52,076 nucleotides of DNA from positions 1 through 52,076 of the forward strand of contig CABSKX010000007.1 of NCBI GenBank assembly GCA_902478365.1, in the 5' to 3' direction. The notes beneath the pieces were generated by a model, which was given only the letters and a program-made list of their open reading frames with translations, was not told the origin of the DNA and ran no database searches. The DNA comes from an uncultured Collinsella sp. (GTDB taxonomy: Bacteria > Actinomycetota > Coriobacteriia > Coriobacteriales > Coriobacteriaceae). Positions 16,597-24,346 of the stretch are shown here, one piece after another (the stretch's first letter is position 1; the number at the start of each line of letters is the position of its first letter). The position numbers were made by a program, and so were the translations under genes.

Positions 16597-19173
16597 TTAC
16601 TTGACCACCAGGTTAACCAGCTTGCCAGGCACGCAGATGGCCTTGACGATCGTCTTGCCCTCAGTCCACTTGGCGACAGCAGCCTCGGCGGCAGCCTGCA
16701 TCTCCTCGTTGGAGGCGTCGCGGGCGACGTCGATGCGGCCACGGACCTTGCCGAGCACCTGTACGACGATCTGCACCGTGTCCTCGATGGACTCGGCCAG
16801 GTCGAACTCGGGCCAGGCGGCGGTGTAGGCATTGCCCTCGCAGCCGAGCGCCTCGTGCCACAGCTCGTCGGCCCAGAACGGGCAGATGGGGGCAAGGACG
16901 CTCACGATATCCTTGGCCACGCCGTAACACAGGGCCTTGTCGCGGGCAGCGTCCTCGGTGGCGTTGAGGTAGGCGCTCGTCGCGTTGACGAGCTCCATGA
17001 CGGCCGAGATCGCGGTGTTGAACTGGCCGCGGTCGAAGTCCTCGGTGCACTTGGCGATGGTGCGGTGACGCTCGCGATAGAGCTTCATCGCGACCTCGTC
17101 GAGCGCGGACTTGTCAAAGGCCACGTTGGCGTCGCCGGACTGGACGAGCTGCCACACGATACGCCAGGCGCGCTTAATGAAGCGGTTAGCGCCCTCGACG
17201 GCCTTGGGATCCCAGTCGAAGTCCTTCTCGGGCGGGGCGATAAACAGGATCGCCAGACGCATGGTGTCGGCGCCGTAGGGCTCGATGACCGAGCTCGGGG
17301 GCACGACATTGCCCTTGGACTTGGACATGGTGTCGCCGTTCTCGTCCTTGACCATGCCCTGGCACAGCAGGTTGGTGAAGGGCTCGTCAACGCTCAGCAG
17401 GCCCAGGTCGCGCAGCGCCTTGGTAAAGAAGCGGCTGTAGAGCAGGTGCAAAATGGCGTGCTCAATGCCACCGATATAGTTATCGACGGGCATCCAACGG
17501 TCTGCCGCCTCGCGGGAGAAGGGCAACTCGGTGTTGTGCGGGTCGGTATAGCGCAGGTAATACCAGCTAGAGCAGGTGAAGGTGTCCATGGTATCGGTCT
17601 CGCGCTTAGCCGGGCGACCGCACACCGGGCAGGTGGTCTCGTAGAACTCCTTGCACTCGGCGAGGGTCTCGCCGGCACCCAGGTCCAGGTTCTCGGGCAG
17701 CGTCACCGGCAGCTGGTCCTCGGGCACGGGCACGATGCCGCAGTGCTCGCAGTGGATGGCCGGGATGGGGTTGCCCCAGTAGCGCTGGCGGCTGATGAGC
17801 CAGTCGCGCAGGCGGAACTCGACCTTGCGACGGCCGCAGCCCATGGCCTCGAGGTCGGACACGATGGCAGCCTCGCCCTCGGAGTGCTTGCCGCCGCGCA
17901 TGCCGGTGTACTTGCCGGACTGGACGAGCGTGCCCTCGGCAGCGTGGGCGCAATCCCAGTCGACGGTCTCGGCATGGAAGGTATCGATGGTCTCGCCGCT
18001 GGCCTCGAAGGCAGCGCGGTCGTCATCGTCCAGGATGATTGGCACAATAGGCAGGTCATACTTGCGGGCGAACTCAAAGTCGCGCTGGTCGCCGCAGGGA
18101 ACGGCCATGACGGCGCCGGTGCCGTAGTCGGCCACGACATAATCGGCAACCCACACGGGGACCTTCTCGCCGTTGACGGGGTTCACCACATAGCGGCCGG
18201 TAAAGGCGCCGTGCTTCTCGAGGGTGCCCTGGGCACGCTCGATGGCAGAGATGTGTTTGGAGTCCTCGACGATCTTGGTGACGGCCTCCTCGTACTCCGT
18301 GCCCTCGACGAGCTCGTGCAGGCGCGCGTACTCGGGAGCCAGGACAAAGAAGGAGACACCAAAGAGCGTGTCGGCACGCGTGGTGAAGACGGTGATCTTA
18401 CCCTCGTCGCCCTCGATAGGCTCGCCATCCTTGTCGCACAGAGTAAAGTCGACCTCGGCGCCCTCGGAGCGGCCGATCCAGTTGGCCTGCATCTGCTTGA
18501 CGCGCTCGGGCCAGCCGGGGAGCTTCTCCAGGTCGTCGAGCAGCTCCTGGGAGTACTCGGTGATCTTGAAGTACCACTGCTCAAGGTCGCGCTTCTCGGG
18601 CTCGGTGCCGCAACGCCAGCACTTACCCTCGGTGACCTGCTCGTTGGCCAAAACGGTCTTGCAGGTGGGGCACCAGTTGACCGGGTTCTTCTTGCGGTAG
18701 ACCAGGCCCTTTTCCCACAGCTTCTCAAAGATCCACTGGCCCCAGCGGTAATAGTCGGGGCTGCAGGTCTTGACCATGCGATCCAGATCGTAGGAGAAGC
18801 CCATGCGCTTCATCGTGGAAAGCGCCTGATCCATGTTCTTATACGTCCAGGCGGCAGCCTGCGTGTTGTGCTTGATGGCGGCGTTCTCGGCGGGCAGGCC
18901 AAAGGCATCGAAGCCGATGGGATGCAGCACGTCGTAGCCGCGCATGCGGGCCTGACGGGCCATGGCATCGCCGATGGTGTAGTTGCGCGCGTGACCCATG
19001 TGCAGGTCGCCCGACGGATACGGGAACATCTCGAGCACGTACTTCTTGGGCTTACTGTCGTCGGTGTCGACGGCAAAGAGGTTGGAGTCCTCCCAGGCCT
19101 TCATCCACCTGGACTCAATGGCCTGCGCGTCGTAAGCAGGGATCTCGTCCTTATGATCTGTGCAATCGCACAT
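16597..19173 (-). CDS. leuS: Leucyl-tRNA synthetase
   Basis: An 858-residue class I synthetase that charges tRNA-Leu. The HIGH motif appears as HMGHARNYTIGD near residue 57, the KMSKS motif as TMSKSKGN near 615, and a CP1 editing domain lies between them, with the zinc-type cysteines WCPTCKTVL and CWRCG. The C-terminal anticodon-binding and LeuS-specific domains are complete. The start has AAAGGAG 5 nt upstream. It appears to be a single-gene unit: the upstream gap holds a long palindrome, and no T-box leader motif is visible. Confidence 0.97.
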   Translation of the reverse strand: MCDCTDHKDEIPAYDAQAIESRWMKAWEDSNLFAVDTDDSKPKKYVLEMFPYPSGDLHMGHARNYTIGDAMARQARMRGYDVLHPIGFDAFGLPAENAAIKHNTQAAAWTYKNMDQALSTMKRMGFSYDLDRMVKTCSPDYYRWGQWIFEKLWEKGLVYRKKNPVNWCPTCKTVLANEQVTEGKCWRCGTEPEKRDLEQWYFKITEYSQELLDDLEKLPGWPERVKQMQANWIGRSEGAEVDFTLCDKDGEPIEGDEGKITVFTTRADTLFGVSFFVLAPEYARLHELVEGTEYEEAVTKIVEDSKHISAIERAQGTLEKHGAFTGRYVVNPVNGEKVPVWVADYVVADYGTGAVMAVPCGDQRDFEFARKYDLPIVPIILDDDDRAAFEASGETIDTFHAETVDWDCAHAAEGTLVQSGKYTGMRGGKHSEGEAAIVSDLEAMGCGRRKVEFRLRDWLISRQRYWGNPIPAIHCEHCGIVPVPEDQLPVTLPENLDLGAGETLAECKEFYETTCPVCGRPAKRETDTMDTFTCSSWYYLRYTDPHNTELPFSREAADRWMPVDNYIGGIEHAILHLLYSRFFTKALRDLGLLSVDEPFTNLLCQGMVKDENGDTMSKSKGNVVPPSSVIEPYGADTMRLAILFIAPPEKDFDWDPKAVEGANRFIKRAWRIVWQLVQSGDANVAFDKSALDEVAMKLYRERHRTIAKCTEDFDRGQFNTAISAVMELVNATSAYLNATEDAARDKALCYGVAKDIVSVLAPICPFWADELWHEALGCEGNAYTAAWPEFDLAESIEDTVQIVVQVLGKVRGRIDVARDASNEEMQAAAEAAVAKWTEGKTIVKAICVPGKLVNLVVK

Positions 19174-19196
19174 ATCAGCTCCTTTAATCTTAGCTG

Positions 19197-19315
19197 GGGT
19201 CGGTCGGCTTGGCTTTGTTCGCTACTGCGGACAGTCCTGCGCAAGACGAAGAGCACATTAAGTGCTCTTCTTTGCGTGCGGAACTTGTAGCGAACAAAGC
19301 CAAGCCGACCGACCC
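19197..19315. repeat. 119-bp palindrome with nested hairpin upstream of leuS
   Basis: Perfect 29-bp arms, 19197-19225 (beginning GGGTCGGTCGGCTTGG) and 19287-19315, surround an inner imperfect stem. The centre is GAAGAGCAC-ATTAA-GTGCTCTTC (19248-19270). It carries no open frame and no T-run suited to termination. It looks like a miniature mobile element or a large REP-type structure. Confidence 0.85.
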
Positions 19316-19349
19316 TAAGGTTAACTTGACTGATGATAGCAAATACGAC

Positions 19350-19384
19350 AAGCGAGATGCCTGCGACTTGCATGCATCTCGCTT
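19350..19384 (-). terminator. Terminator downstream of guaB
   Basis: An 11-bp inverted repeat AAGCGAGATGC / GCATCTCGCTT begins about 49 nt past the guaB stop. On the minus strand the following sequence GTCGTATTT is a weak T-run; on the plus strand it is TTAT. Probably the guaB terminator, of uncertain strength. Confidence 0.65.
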
Positions 19385-19432
19385 TATCTAAATAACGTGG
19401 TTGAAACTCAACCTTTATGTGAGGCTCTTACC

Positions 19433-20944
19433 TTATCGATAAGATACGGACTGCTGCGAATCTTTAACTACAACGTCGTGGGCGCCGCCTTCGACGATGG
19501 AGGTCGAGCTGACCAGGGTCAGGCGTGCCTTTTCCTGGAGCTCGGGAATCGAGAGGGCGCCGCAGTTGCACATCGTGGACTTGACCTTGTAAAGCGTGCC
19601 GCCCACGCCGTCCTTGAGGGAGCCGGCGTACGGGACGTAGGAGTCGACGCCCTCGACGAAGCTGAGCTTCGCGGCGCCGCCCAGGTCGTAGCGCTGCCAG
19701 TTGCGGGCACGCGCGGAACCCTCGCCCCAGTACTCCTTCATGTACTGGCCATTGACGTTGACGCGCTCGGTCGGGCTCTCGTCGAAGCGGGCGAAGTAGC
19801 GGCCCAGCATCATAAAGTCGGCACCCATGGCAAGGGCGAGCGTCATGTGGTAGTCGTAGACGATACCGCCGTCGGAGCACACGGGCACGTAGACGCCAGT
19901 CTCCTCGTAGTACTCGTCGCGAGCACGGCAGACGTCGATCAGCGCGGTGGCCTGGCCACGGCCGATGCCCTTGGTCTCACGGGTGATGCAGATGGAACCG
20001 CCGCCGATACCGACCTTGATGAAGTCGGCACCGCAGTCTGCCAAAAAGCGAAAGCCCTCGGCGTCGACGACGTTGCCGGCACCGACCTTGACGTCCTCGC
20101 CGTAGTTGGCGCGGATCCACTCGATGGTGCGCTTCTGCCACTCGCTGAAGCCCTCGGAAGAGTCGATGCACAGGACGTCGGCACCGGCCTCGATGAGCAG
20201 CGGCACGCGCTCGGCATAGTCGCGGGTGTTAATGCCGGCACCGACCATGTAGCGCTTATCACCGTCGAGCAGCTCGTTGGGGTTGGTCTTGTGGCTGTCG
20301 TAGTCCTTACGGAAGACGATGCCCATCAGGTGATCGTTGTCGTCGACGATGGGAAGGGCGTTGAGCTTGTTGTCCCAGATGACGTCGTTGGCAACCTTGA
20401 GGCTAATGTTCTTGTCGCCCACGATGAGCTGCTCACGCGGGGTCATGAACTCGGAGACCTTCGTCTGGTGGTCATCGCGGCTGGGGCGATAGTCACGGCT
20501 GGTGACGATGCCCAGGAGCTTGCCCTTGGGGGTGCCGTCGTCGGTGACCGGCATGGTGGAGTGACCGGTCTTATCCTTGAGCTCGATGACCTGCTCCATG
20601 GTCATGTCGGGGGTCAGCGTGGAATCGGACTGAACGAAGCCGGCCTTGTGATCCTTGACGGCCTTGACCATGGCGGCCTCGGACTCGGCGCTCTGGGAAC
20701 CGTAGATGAAGGACAGGCCGCCCTCGGTAGCGAGCGCGACACCCATGTCGACGCCCGAGACGGACTGCATGATGGCGGAAACCATGGGGATGTTCAGGGT
20801 GATTGCCGGCTTCTCACCGCGCTTGAAGCGGGTTAGCGGCGTCTTGAGAGAGACGTTGTTGGGGATGCACTGCGAGGACGAGTAACCAGGAACCAGCAGA
20901 TACTCCGAAAACGTGTGGGACTCACCGGGAAAGAACGTAGCCAT
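19433..20944 (-). CDS. guaB: IMP dehydrogenase GuaB
   Basis: A 503-residue enzyme that oxidises IMP to XMP with NAD, the committed step of GMP synthesis. The TIM barrel begins with YLLVPGYSS and TRFKRGEKPAITLNIPMVSA. A pair of CBS domains is inserted (about 95-225; TGHSTMPVTDDG, NALPIVDDNDHLMG). The catalytic loop GIGGGSICITRE holds the nucleophilic Cys near residue 318. The C-terminal active-site part includes SDGGIVYDYHMTLALAMGA. AAGGAG lies 5 nt before the ATG. It reads as monocistronic, divergent from the ModE-like gene. Confidence 0.95.
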   Translation of the reverse strand: MATFFPGESHTFSEYLLVPGYSSSQCIPNNVSLKTPLTRFKRGEKPAITLNIPMVSAIMQSVSGVDMGVALATEGGLSFIYGSQSAESEAAMVKAVKDHKAGFVQSDSTLTPDMTMEQVIELKDKTGHSTMPVTDDGTPKGKLLGIVTSRDYRPSRDDHQTKVSEFMTPREQLIVGDKNISLKVANDVIWDNKLNALPIVDDNDHLMGIVFRKDYDSHKTNPNELLDGDKRYMVGAGINTRDYAERVPLLIEAGADVLCIDSSEGFSEWQKRTIEWIRANYGEDVKVGAGNVVDAEGFRFLADCGADFIKVGIGGGSICITRETKGIGRGQATALIDVCRARDEYYEETGVYVPVCSDGGIVYDYHMTLALAMGADFMMLGRYFARFDESPTERVNVNGQYMKEYWGEGSARARNWQRYDLGGAAKLSFVEGVDSYVPYAGSLKDGVGGTLYKVKSTMCNCGALSIPELQEKARLTLVSSTSIVEGGAHDVVVKDSQQSVSYR

Positions 20945-21044
20945 GTTTCTCCTTTTTCCATGCGACCGGTCGGCTGCAGGCCTCGTAGGACCCAGCCCAA
21001 CCTCGGGCGCCCAATACTGGGGAAGTATCTTAACGCACTTTGAC

Positions 21045-21053
21045 TGCTACAAT
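21045..21053 (+). promoter_or_regulatory. Extended -10 element for the ModE-like regulator
   Basis: TGC followed by TACAAT on the plus strand is an extended -10. No good -35 is seen at normal spacing. Transcription would begin near 21060, about 78 nt before the ATG at 21138. Confidence 0.5.
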
Positions 21054-21137
21054 GCATGATTTAAGAAGAGCACACGAGGGTTTGACGCAGGCTTTGCGTT
21101 TGCCCAGCAAACACTTTAGCGGGGAGACGTGGAGCAC

Positions 21138-21488
21138 ATGGAGTACAAGACGACGGCAAAGTTGGTCATTCAAGCGTGCGACAAGGATTTGCCGGGCGTG
21201 TTTGGTCACGGCTGCGTCTTGCTGCTGCAGGGCATAGCCCGCGAGCACTCGCTCAACCGAGCCGCCAAGAGCATGGGCATGGCGTATTCCAAGGCCTGGC
21301 GCATCGTAAACGAGGCCGAAGGACAGCTGGGCTGCAAGCTCATCGAGCGCGACGGCGCGCGCGGATCCACACTCACGCCGGCCGGCGAGCGTGCCATAGC
21401 GGTTTACGAGGAGCTGCAGACCGACATAAACCAGGTCATAGCTGCCAAAGCCGACGCTCTCATCGCCAGCATCAACCACAGTAGCTAA
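21138..21488 (+). CDS. Stand-alone ModE-type winged-helix transcriptional regulator
   Basis: A 116-residue protein consisting of one DNA-binding domain. The helix-turn-helix reads SLNRAAKSMGMAYSKAWRIV, followed by EGQLGCKLIERDGARGSTLTPAGE, the ModE/LysR N-terminal pattern (compare ModE: A...LGMSY..AW..I). There is no C-terminal molybdate-binding (TOBE) or LysR effector domain, so the ligand cannot be inferred; single-domain ModE-like proteins often regulate molybdopterin enzymes. ATG 21138 is chosen because GGGGAG lies 11 nt upstream; a GTG at 21129 is also possible. No target gene is adjacent. Confidence 0.82.
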   Translation: MEYKTTAKLVIQACDKDLPGVFGHGCVLLLQGIAREHSLNRAAKSMGMAYSKAWRIVNEAEGQLGCKLIERDGARGSTLTPAGERAIAVYEELQTDINQVIAAKADALIASINHSS

Positions 21489-21524
21489 TTTGGGACGGGG
21501 CTTTATGGCTACACAACCCCCTCT

Positions 21525-21599
21525 CATAAGTTGCGGTGAAATAGGGACTGTTTATGCGGTTAAAGCCGTAAATCAATCCCTATTTCACCGCAACTTATG
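21525..21599. repeat. 75-bp palindrome between the ModE-like and PLP genes
   Basis: Perfect 23-bp arms (21525-21547, containing AAGTTGCGGTGAAATAGGGA, and 21577-21599) flank a 29-nt loop that can itself fold (TTTATGCGG / CCGTAAA). It lies between two converging genes, so it may end both, but it lacks a T-run. Unlike the palindromes at 4.7 and 19.2 kb in sequence. Confidence 0.85.
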
Positions 21600-21617
21600 G
21601 AGTCGAGGATGATTTAG

Positions 21618-22610
21618 CTAGTTGCGGAGGGCGTTGTCTAGGGTGGCGGCCACGATCAAGGGGTCGTCGGTGCCGGCGAAGAGACGGATGGTGCTCCCCC
21701 GCTTGCCGCGTGGGGCCGAAAGGCGCGTTGCTGCACCGCCGGCGGGCGATGTGCGGAACTCCCCCGGCAAAGCATCGAACAGCTCGCCCGCGCTGCATTC
21801 GATAAGGTCAAATTCAACTGCCGGGCCAAAGCCGTGCTCGAGGATTCCCGTTGCAACCGCATGGTCGGGATGCGAGCTCAATCCGGGGTAGCGCACGTCG
21901 CGCGCCATCTCGTTCGCGGCCAAATATTCAGCCAGCGCACGGGCGCGATCGAAGTGCGCCTGCATGCGGGTGTCGAGCGTGTCGAGCCCGTACTCTAGAA
22001 CCTCAGCTTCAACGGAGGACAAGTCGAGCGCGGCCATTCCGGACCCCTCAAGCAGGGCATGCGCGCACTCGGCAGCAGCATCCACACGATGGCGCTTGAG
22101 CTGCGAGCGTGCGACCGATACGGCAACGAGCTTGCGAGGAGCCTTACCGGCGCACACACGGTCGAGTGCCTCAAGCGACAGGACGGCACCCAAACGCAGC
22201 GGATCGCACCCAAAGAGGCCGGCCACGGTGTTATCCACCACGAGCAGCGCATGAGCCTCACGCGCTGCGCGGCCTAACGCGCGCAGATCGGGCACACGCA
22301 GACCAAACCCGCCGATAGAATTGACGAACCACCACAGGTGCGGCCCCTCGGCATCAAGCGAGGCATCAAAGCCCTCGGACGCGGCAACAAATACCTCGGC
22401 GCACGAATCCCCCACCAGCACAACATCGCGGCCATCAAAGCCACGAGCAAACGCATCGGCAAAGTCGTCCGCAAAAGCCACCAGGCGGTCACCGGGACGC
22501 ACAATACCCAACAGCGACAACGCCGCCGGCACGTGAGGGGCCTCAACAAGACGCGCATCACGCGCGCCAGCCCTTACAGCCCAGGCCTCTTCTAGCTGCT
22601 GTACATCCAC
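21618..22610 (-). CDS. Divergent Cys/Met-metabolism-family PLP-fold protein, catalytic lysine apparently missing
   Basis: A 330-residue protein related to cystathionine gamma-synthase and methionine gamma-lyase. LLVVDNTVAGLFGCDPLRLGA matches the family VDNT-F segment, and the end (PAGGAATRLSAPRG, TIRLFAGTDDPLIVAATL) matches the substrate-binding C-terminus. The usual S-A-T-K-Y motif ten residues past PL-x-LGA reads A-L-D-R-V, so the PLP lysine seems replaced by Arg. It is also about 60 residues short at the N-terminus. I take GTG 22610 as start (AAGGGG 9 nt upstream); ATG 22628 is possible. Frames beginning at 22694 cross the scrB terminator. Function unknown. Confidence 0.7.
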   Translation of the reverse strand: MDVQQLEEAWAVRAGARDARLVEAPHVPAALSLLGIVRPGDRLVAFADDFADAFARGFDGRDVVLVGDSCAEVFVAASEGFDASLDAEGPHLWWFVNSIGGFGLRVPDLRALGRAAREAHALLVVDNTVAGLFGCDPLRLGAVLSLEALDRVCAGKAPRKLVAVSVARSQLKRHRVDAAAECAHALLEGSGMAALDLSSVEAEVLEYGLDTLDTRMQAHFDRARALAEYLAANEMARDVRYPGLSSHPDHAVATGILEHGFGPAVEFDLIECSAGELFDALPGEFRTSPAGGAATRLSAPRGKRGSTIRLFAGTDDPLIVAATLDNALRN

Positions 22611-22631
22611 AAGGCACCACCCCTTCATAAA

Positions 22632-22668
22632 CAAAAACCCACGATGCGGATGTTTCCCGCATCGTGGG
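22632..22668 (-). terminator. Terminator of the sucrose operon
   Basis: On the minus strand CCCACGATGCGG and CCGCATCGTGGG form a perfect 12-bp stem followed by TTTTTG. It starts 39 nt after the scrB stop and separates the sucrose genes from the PLP-fold gene. Confidence 0.93.
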
Positions 22669-22706
22669 CAACGGCTGCAGTATAGCGCCGACATGCGACG
22701 AATCGC

Positions 22707-24239
22707 CTAGATGTTGAGCGCGTGGTAGGTCACACTCGCACCCGGAGCATCAACGGACACGCCATAGGTCTCGGGATAGATGCGCGTCGAAAACACGAGC
22801 GCACCTTCGTTCACAAACACCTCGACCGACGAGACATCGCCAACAATGCGAACGTTGCGAACCTCGTCGACGGGCTCCCAGCGCACGGTACGACCGCAGC
22901 CGGCAGAAGCGCGACTCTCATCGGTAAATCGCATCTCAAAGCGCGAGGGCAGTTCGCCCTCGGCGGGCATAAACGCCAGCTTAAGCTCGCCATCAACGGT
23001 CGAGGTGAACGCGCCGTTGACACCGTCGGCAACAACGTCAAAGCAGGTATCGCCGGCAACCTCCAACGAGCCCTCCCCCACACGCACCGAGGCATAATGG
23101 TGCTCGATCTCGCGCGCCGGCTGCTGCAGCACCACGCCGCCAGCACCGGCCGTAAGCTCTCGCGGCACCGTCATGCAGTGCTGCCAGCCACACGCCACAG
23201 TGGGGTCGTTGCCATAGGTCGGCTCATCGGGCATGCCCATCCAGCCGATCAGAATGTGACGACCGTCCTCGGCCGTGAACTCCTGCGGAGCATAGAAGTC
23301 AAAACCGGCGTCCCACAGGCGGAACTCGCCCAGCTCATAGGCACCGTCACCACCGGTAATGTCACCCGTTACAGGCATATAGCCAGCAGCGTATACGTTG
23401 CCGCGGTCCCAACGACCGCCCTCCAGCCCCTGGGGCGAGAAGGACAGCCACTTCGCCGGAACACAGCCATCCACCTCGAGCTCAAGGTATCCCGGGCATT
23501 CCCACATAAACCCAAAACGCTCGGGCGTAGACACACGGCTCTCGAGCTCCCAGCTCAGCATATCGGCCGAGCCGTACACCAAGATCTCGCCCACATCACG
23601 ACCGGCGCCCTCGCCATGCATGGCGCAAAAACGGCTCTCGACACGCGGCCCGTCCACGCGACGACGCGCGCCCAGCACCATGTGGTAACGCCCATCATCA
23701 TCGCGCCACACCTTGGGGTCACGCACGTGGCAGGTCAAATCCTCGGGATAATCCTCAGACGCCAGCACCACGCGCTTTTGGCTGAACGTCTGTCCATCGA
23801 CACTCTCGACATACACGGTGTCGGCGCGACGGCCGGAGTTGACATAGTCAAAGACGCCGTCCGCATCGGGGAGCTTAACGTTGCCGGTATAGAGCACGCG
23901 AATGCGACCGTCCTCGACCAATGCCGAGCCCGAATACACGCCATGGCAGTCGAACGGCTCGTCGGGAAGCAGCGGCGCGCCAACATATTCCCATTTCATA
24001 AGGTCGCGGCTCGTGGCATGACCCCAGGCCTTAACGCCGCCCTCAACATCAAACGGAGCATATTGAAAATAAGCGTGGAACACGCCGCCCGCCTGGCAAA
24101 GACCGTTGGGGTCGTTGAGCCAACCCGCCGGCGGCATAATGTGGAAGTGCTGGCCATACGCGCCATGACCGCACTCAGAGGCGGCAGCGTCAACAGCGGC
24201 AACCAACTTTGCAAGGTCGCGACCAAGTGCATTAGACAT
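22707..24239 (-). CDS. scrB: Glycoside hydrolase family 32 sucrose-6-phosphate hydrolase
   Basis: A 510-residue GH32 enzyme with no signal peptide, so cytosolic. Catalytic motifs are in place: WLNDPNG near residue 40 (nucleophile Asp), the RDP motif in CHVRDPKVW near 172 (transition-state Asp), and the EC motif in MWECPGYLEL near 244 (acid/base Glu). A C-terminal beta-sandwich follows. It lies 107 nt after the PTS gene, so it is read as the hydrolase that splits imported sucrose-6-phosphate into glucose-6-phosphate and fructose. Fructo-oligosaccharide substrates cannot be excluded from sequence alone. Confidence 0.92.
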   Translation of the reverse strand: MSNALGRDLAKLVAAVDAAASECGHGAYGQHFHIMPPAGWLNDPNGLCQAGGVFHAYFQYAPFDVEGGVKAWGHATSRDLMKWEYVGAPLLPDEPFDCHGVYSGSALVEDGRIRVLYTGNVKLPDADGVFDYVNSGRRADTVYVESVDGQTFSQKRVVLASEDYPEDLTCHVRDPKVWRDDDGRYHMVLGARRRVDGPRVESRFCAMHGEGAGRDVGEILVYGSADMLSWELESRVSTPERFGFMWECPGYLELEVDGCVPAKWLSFSPQGLEGGRWDRGNVYAAGYMPVTGDITGGDGAYELGEFRLWDAGFDFYAPQEFTAEDGRHILIGWMGMPDEPTYGNDPTVACGWQHCMTVPRELTAGAGGVVLQQPAREIEHHYASVRVGEGSLEVAGDTCFDVVADGVNGAFTSTVDGELKLAFMPAEGELPSRFEMRFTDESRASAGCGRTVRWEPVDEVRNVRIVGDVSSVEVFVNEGALVFSTRIYPETYGVSVDAPGASVTYHALNI

Positions 24240-24301
24240 ATCAAAGTCCTAACGGATCGAAAGTAACAAGGCACCAGAGATCGGTACCAGATACGGGAAA
24301 C

Positions 24302-24326
24302 GCCCGCGAGCATACAGCCCGCGGGC
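24302..24326 (-). terminator. Weak hairpin between scrA and scrB
   Basis: GCCCGCG and CGCGGGC form a 7-bp stem on the minus strand followed only by GTTTC. It lies just past the scrA stop. It is more likely a partial terminator or RNA-stability element than a full stop, since scrB has no evident promoter of its own. Confidence 0.5.
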
Positions 24327-24346
24327 ATCCCCTCAATCAAAAGCTC

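Noticed and set aside
16504..19290. Plus-strand open frame of 928 codons opposite leuS
   Set aside because: Antisense shadow of leucyl-tRNA synthetase; it also runs through the leuS terminator and half of the palindrome.
19174..19432. T-box riboswitch controlling leuS
   Set aside because: No AGGGTGGNACCGCG-like T-box sequence or specifier arrangement is visible; the structure there is a symmetrical palindrome.
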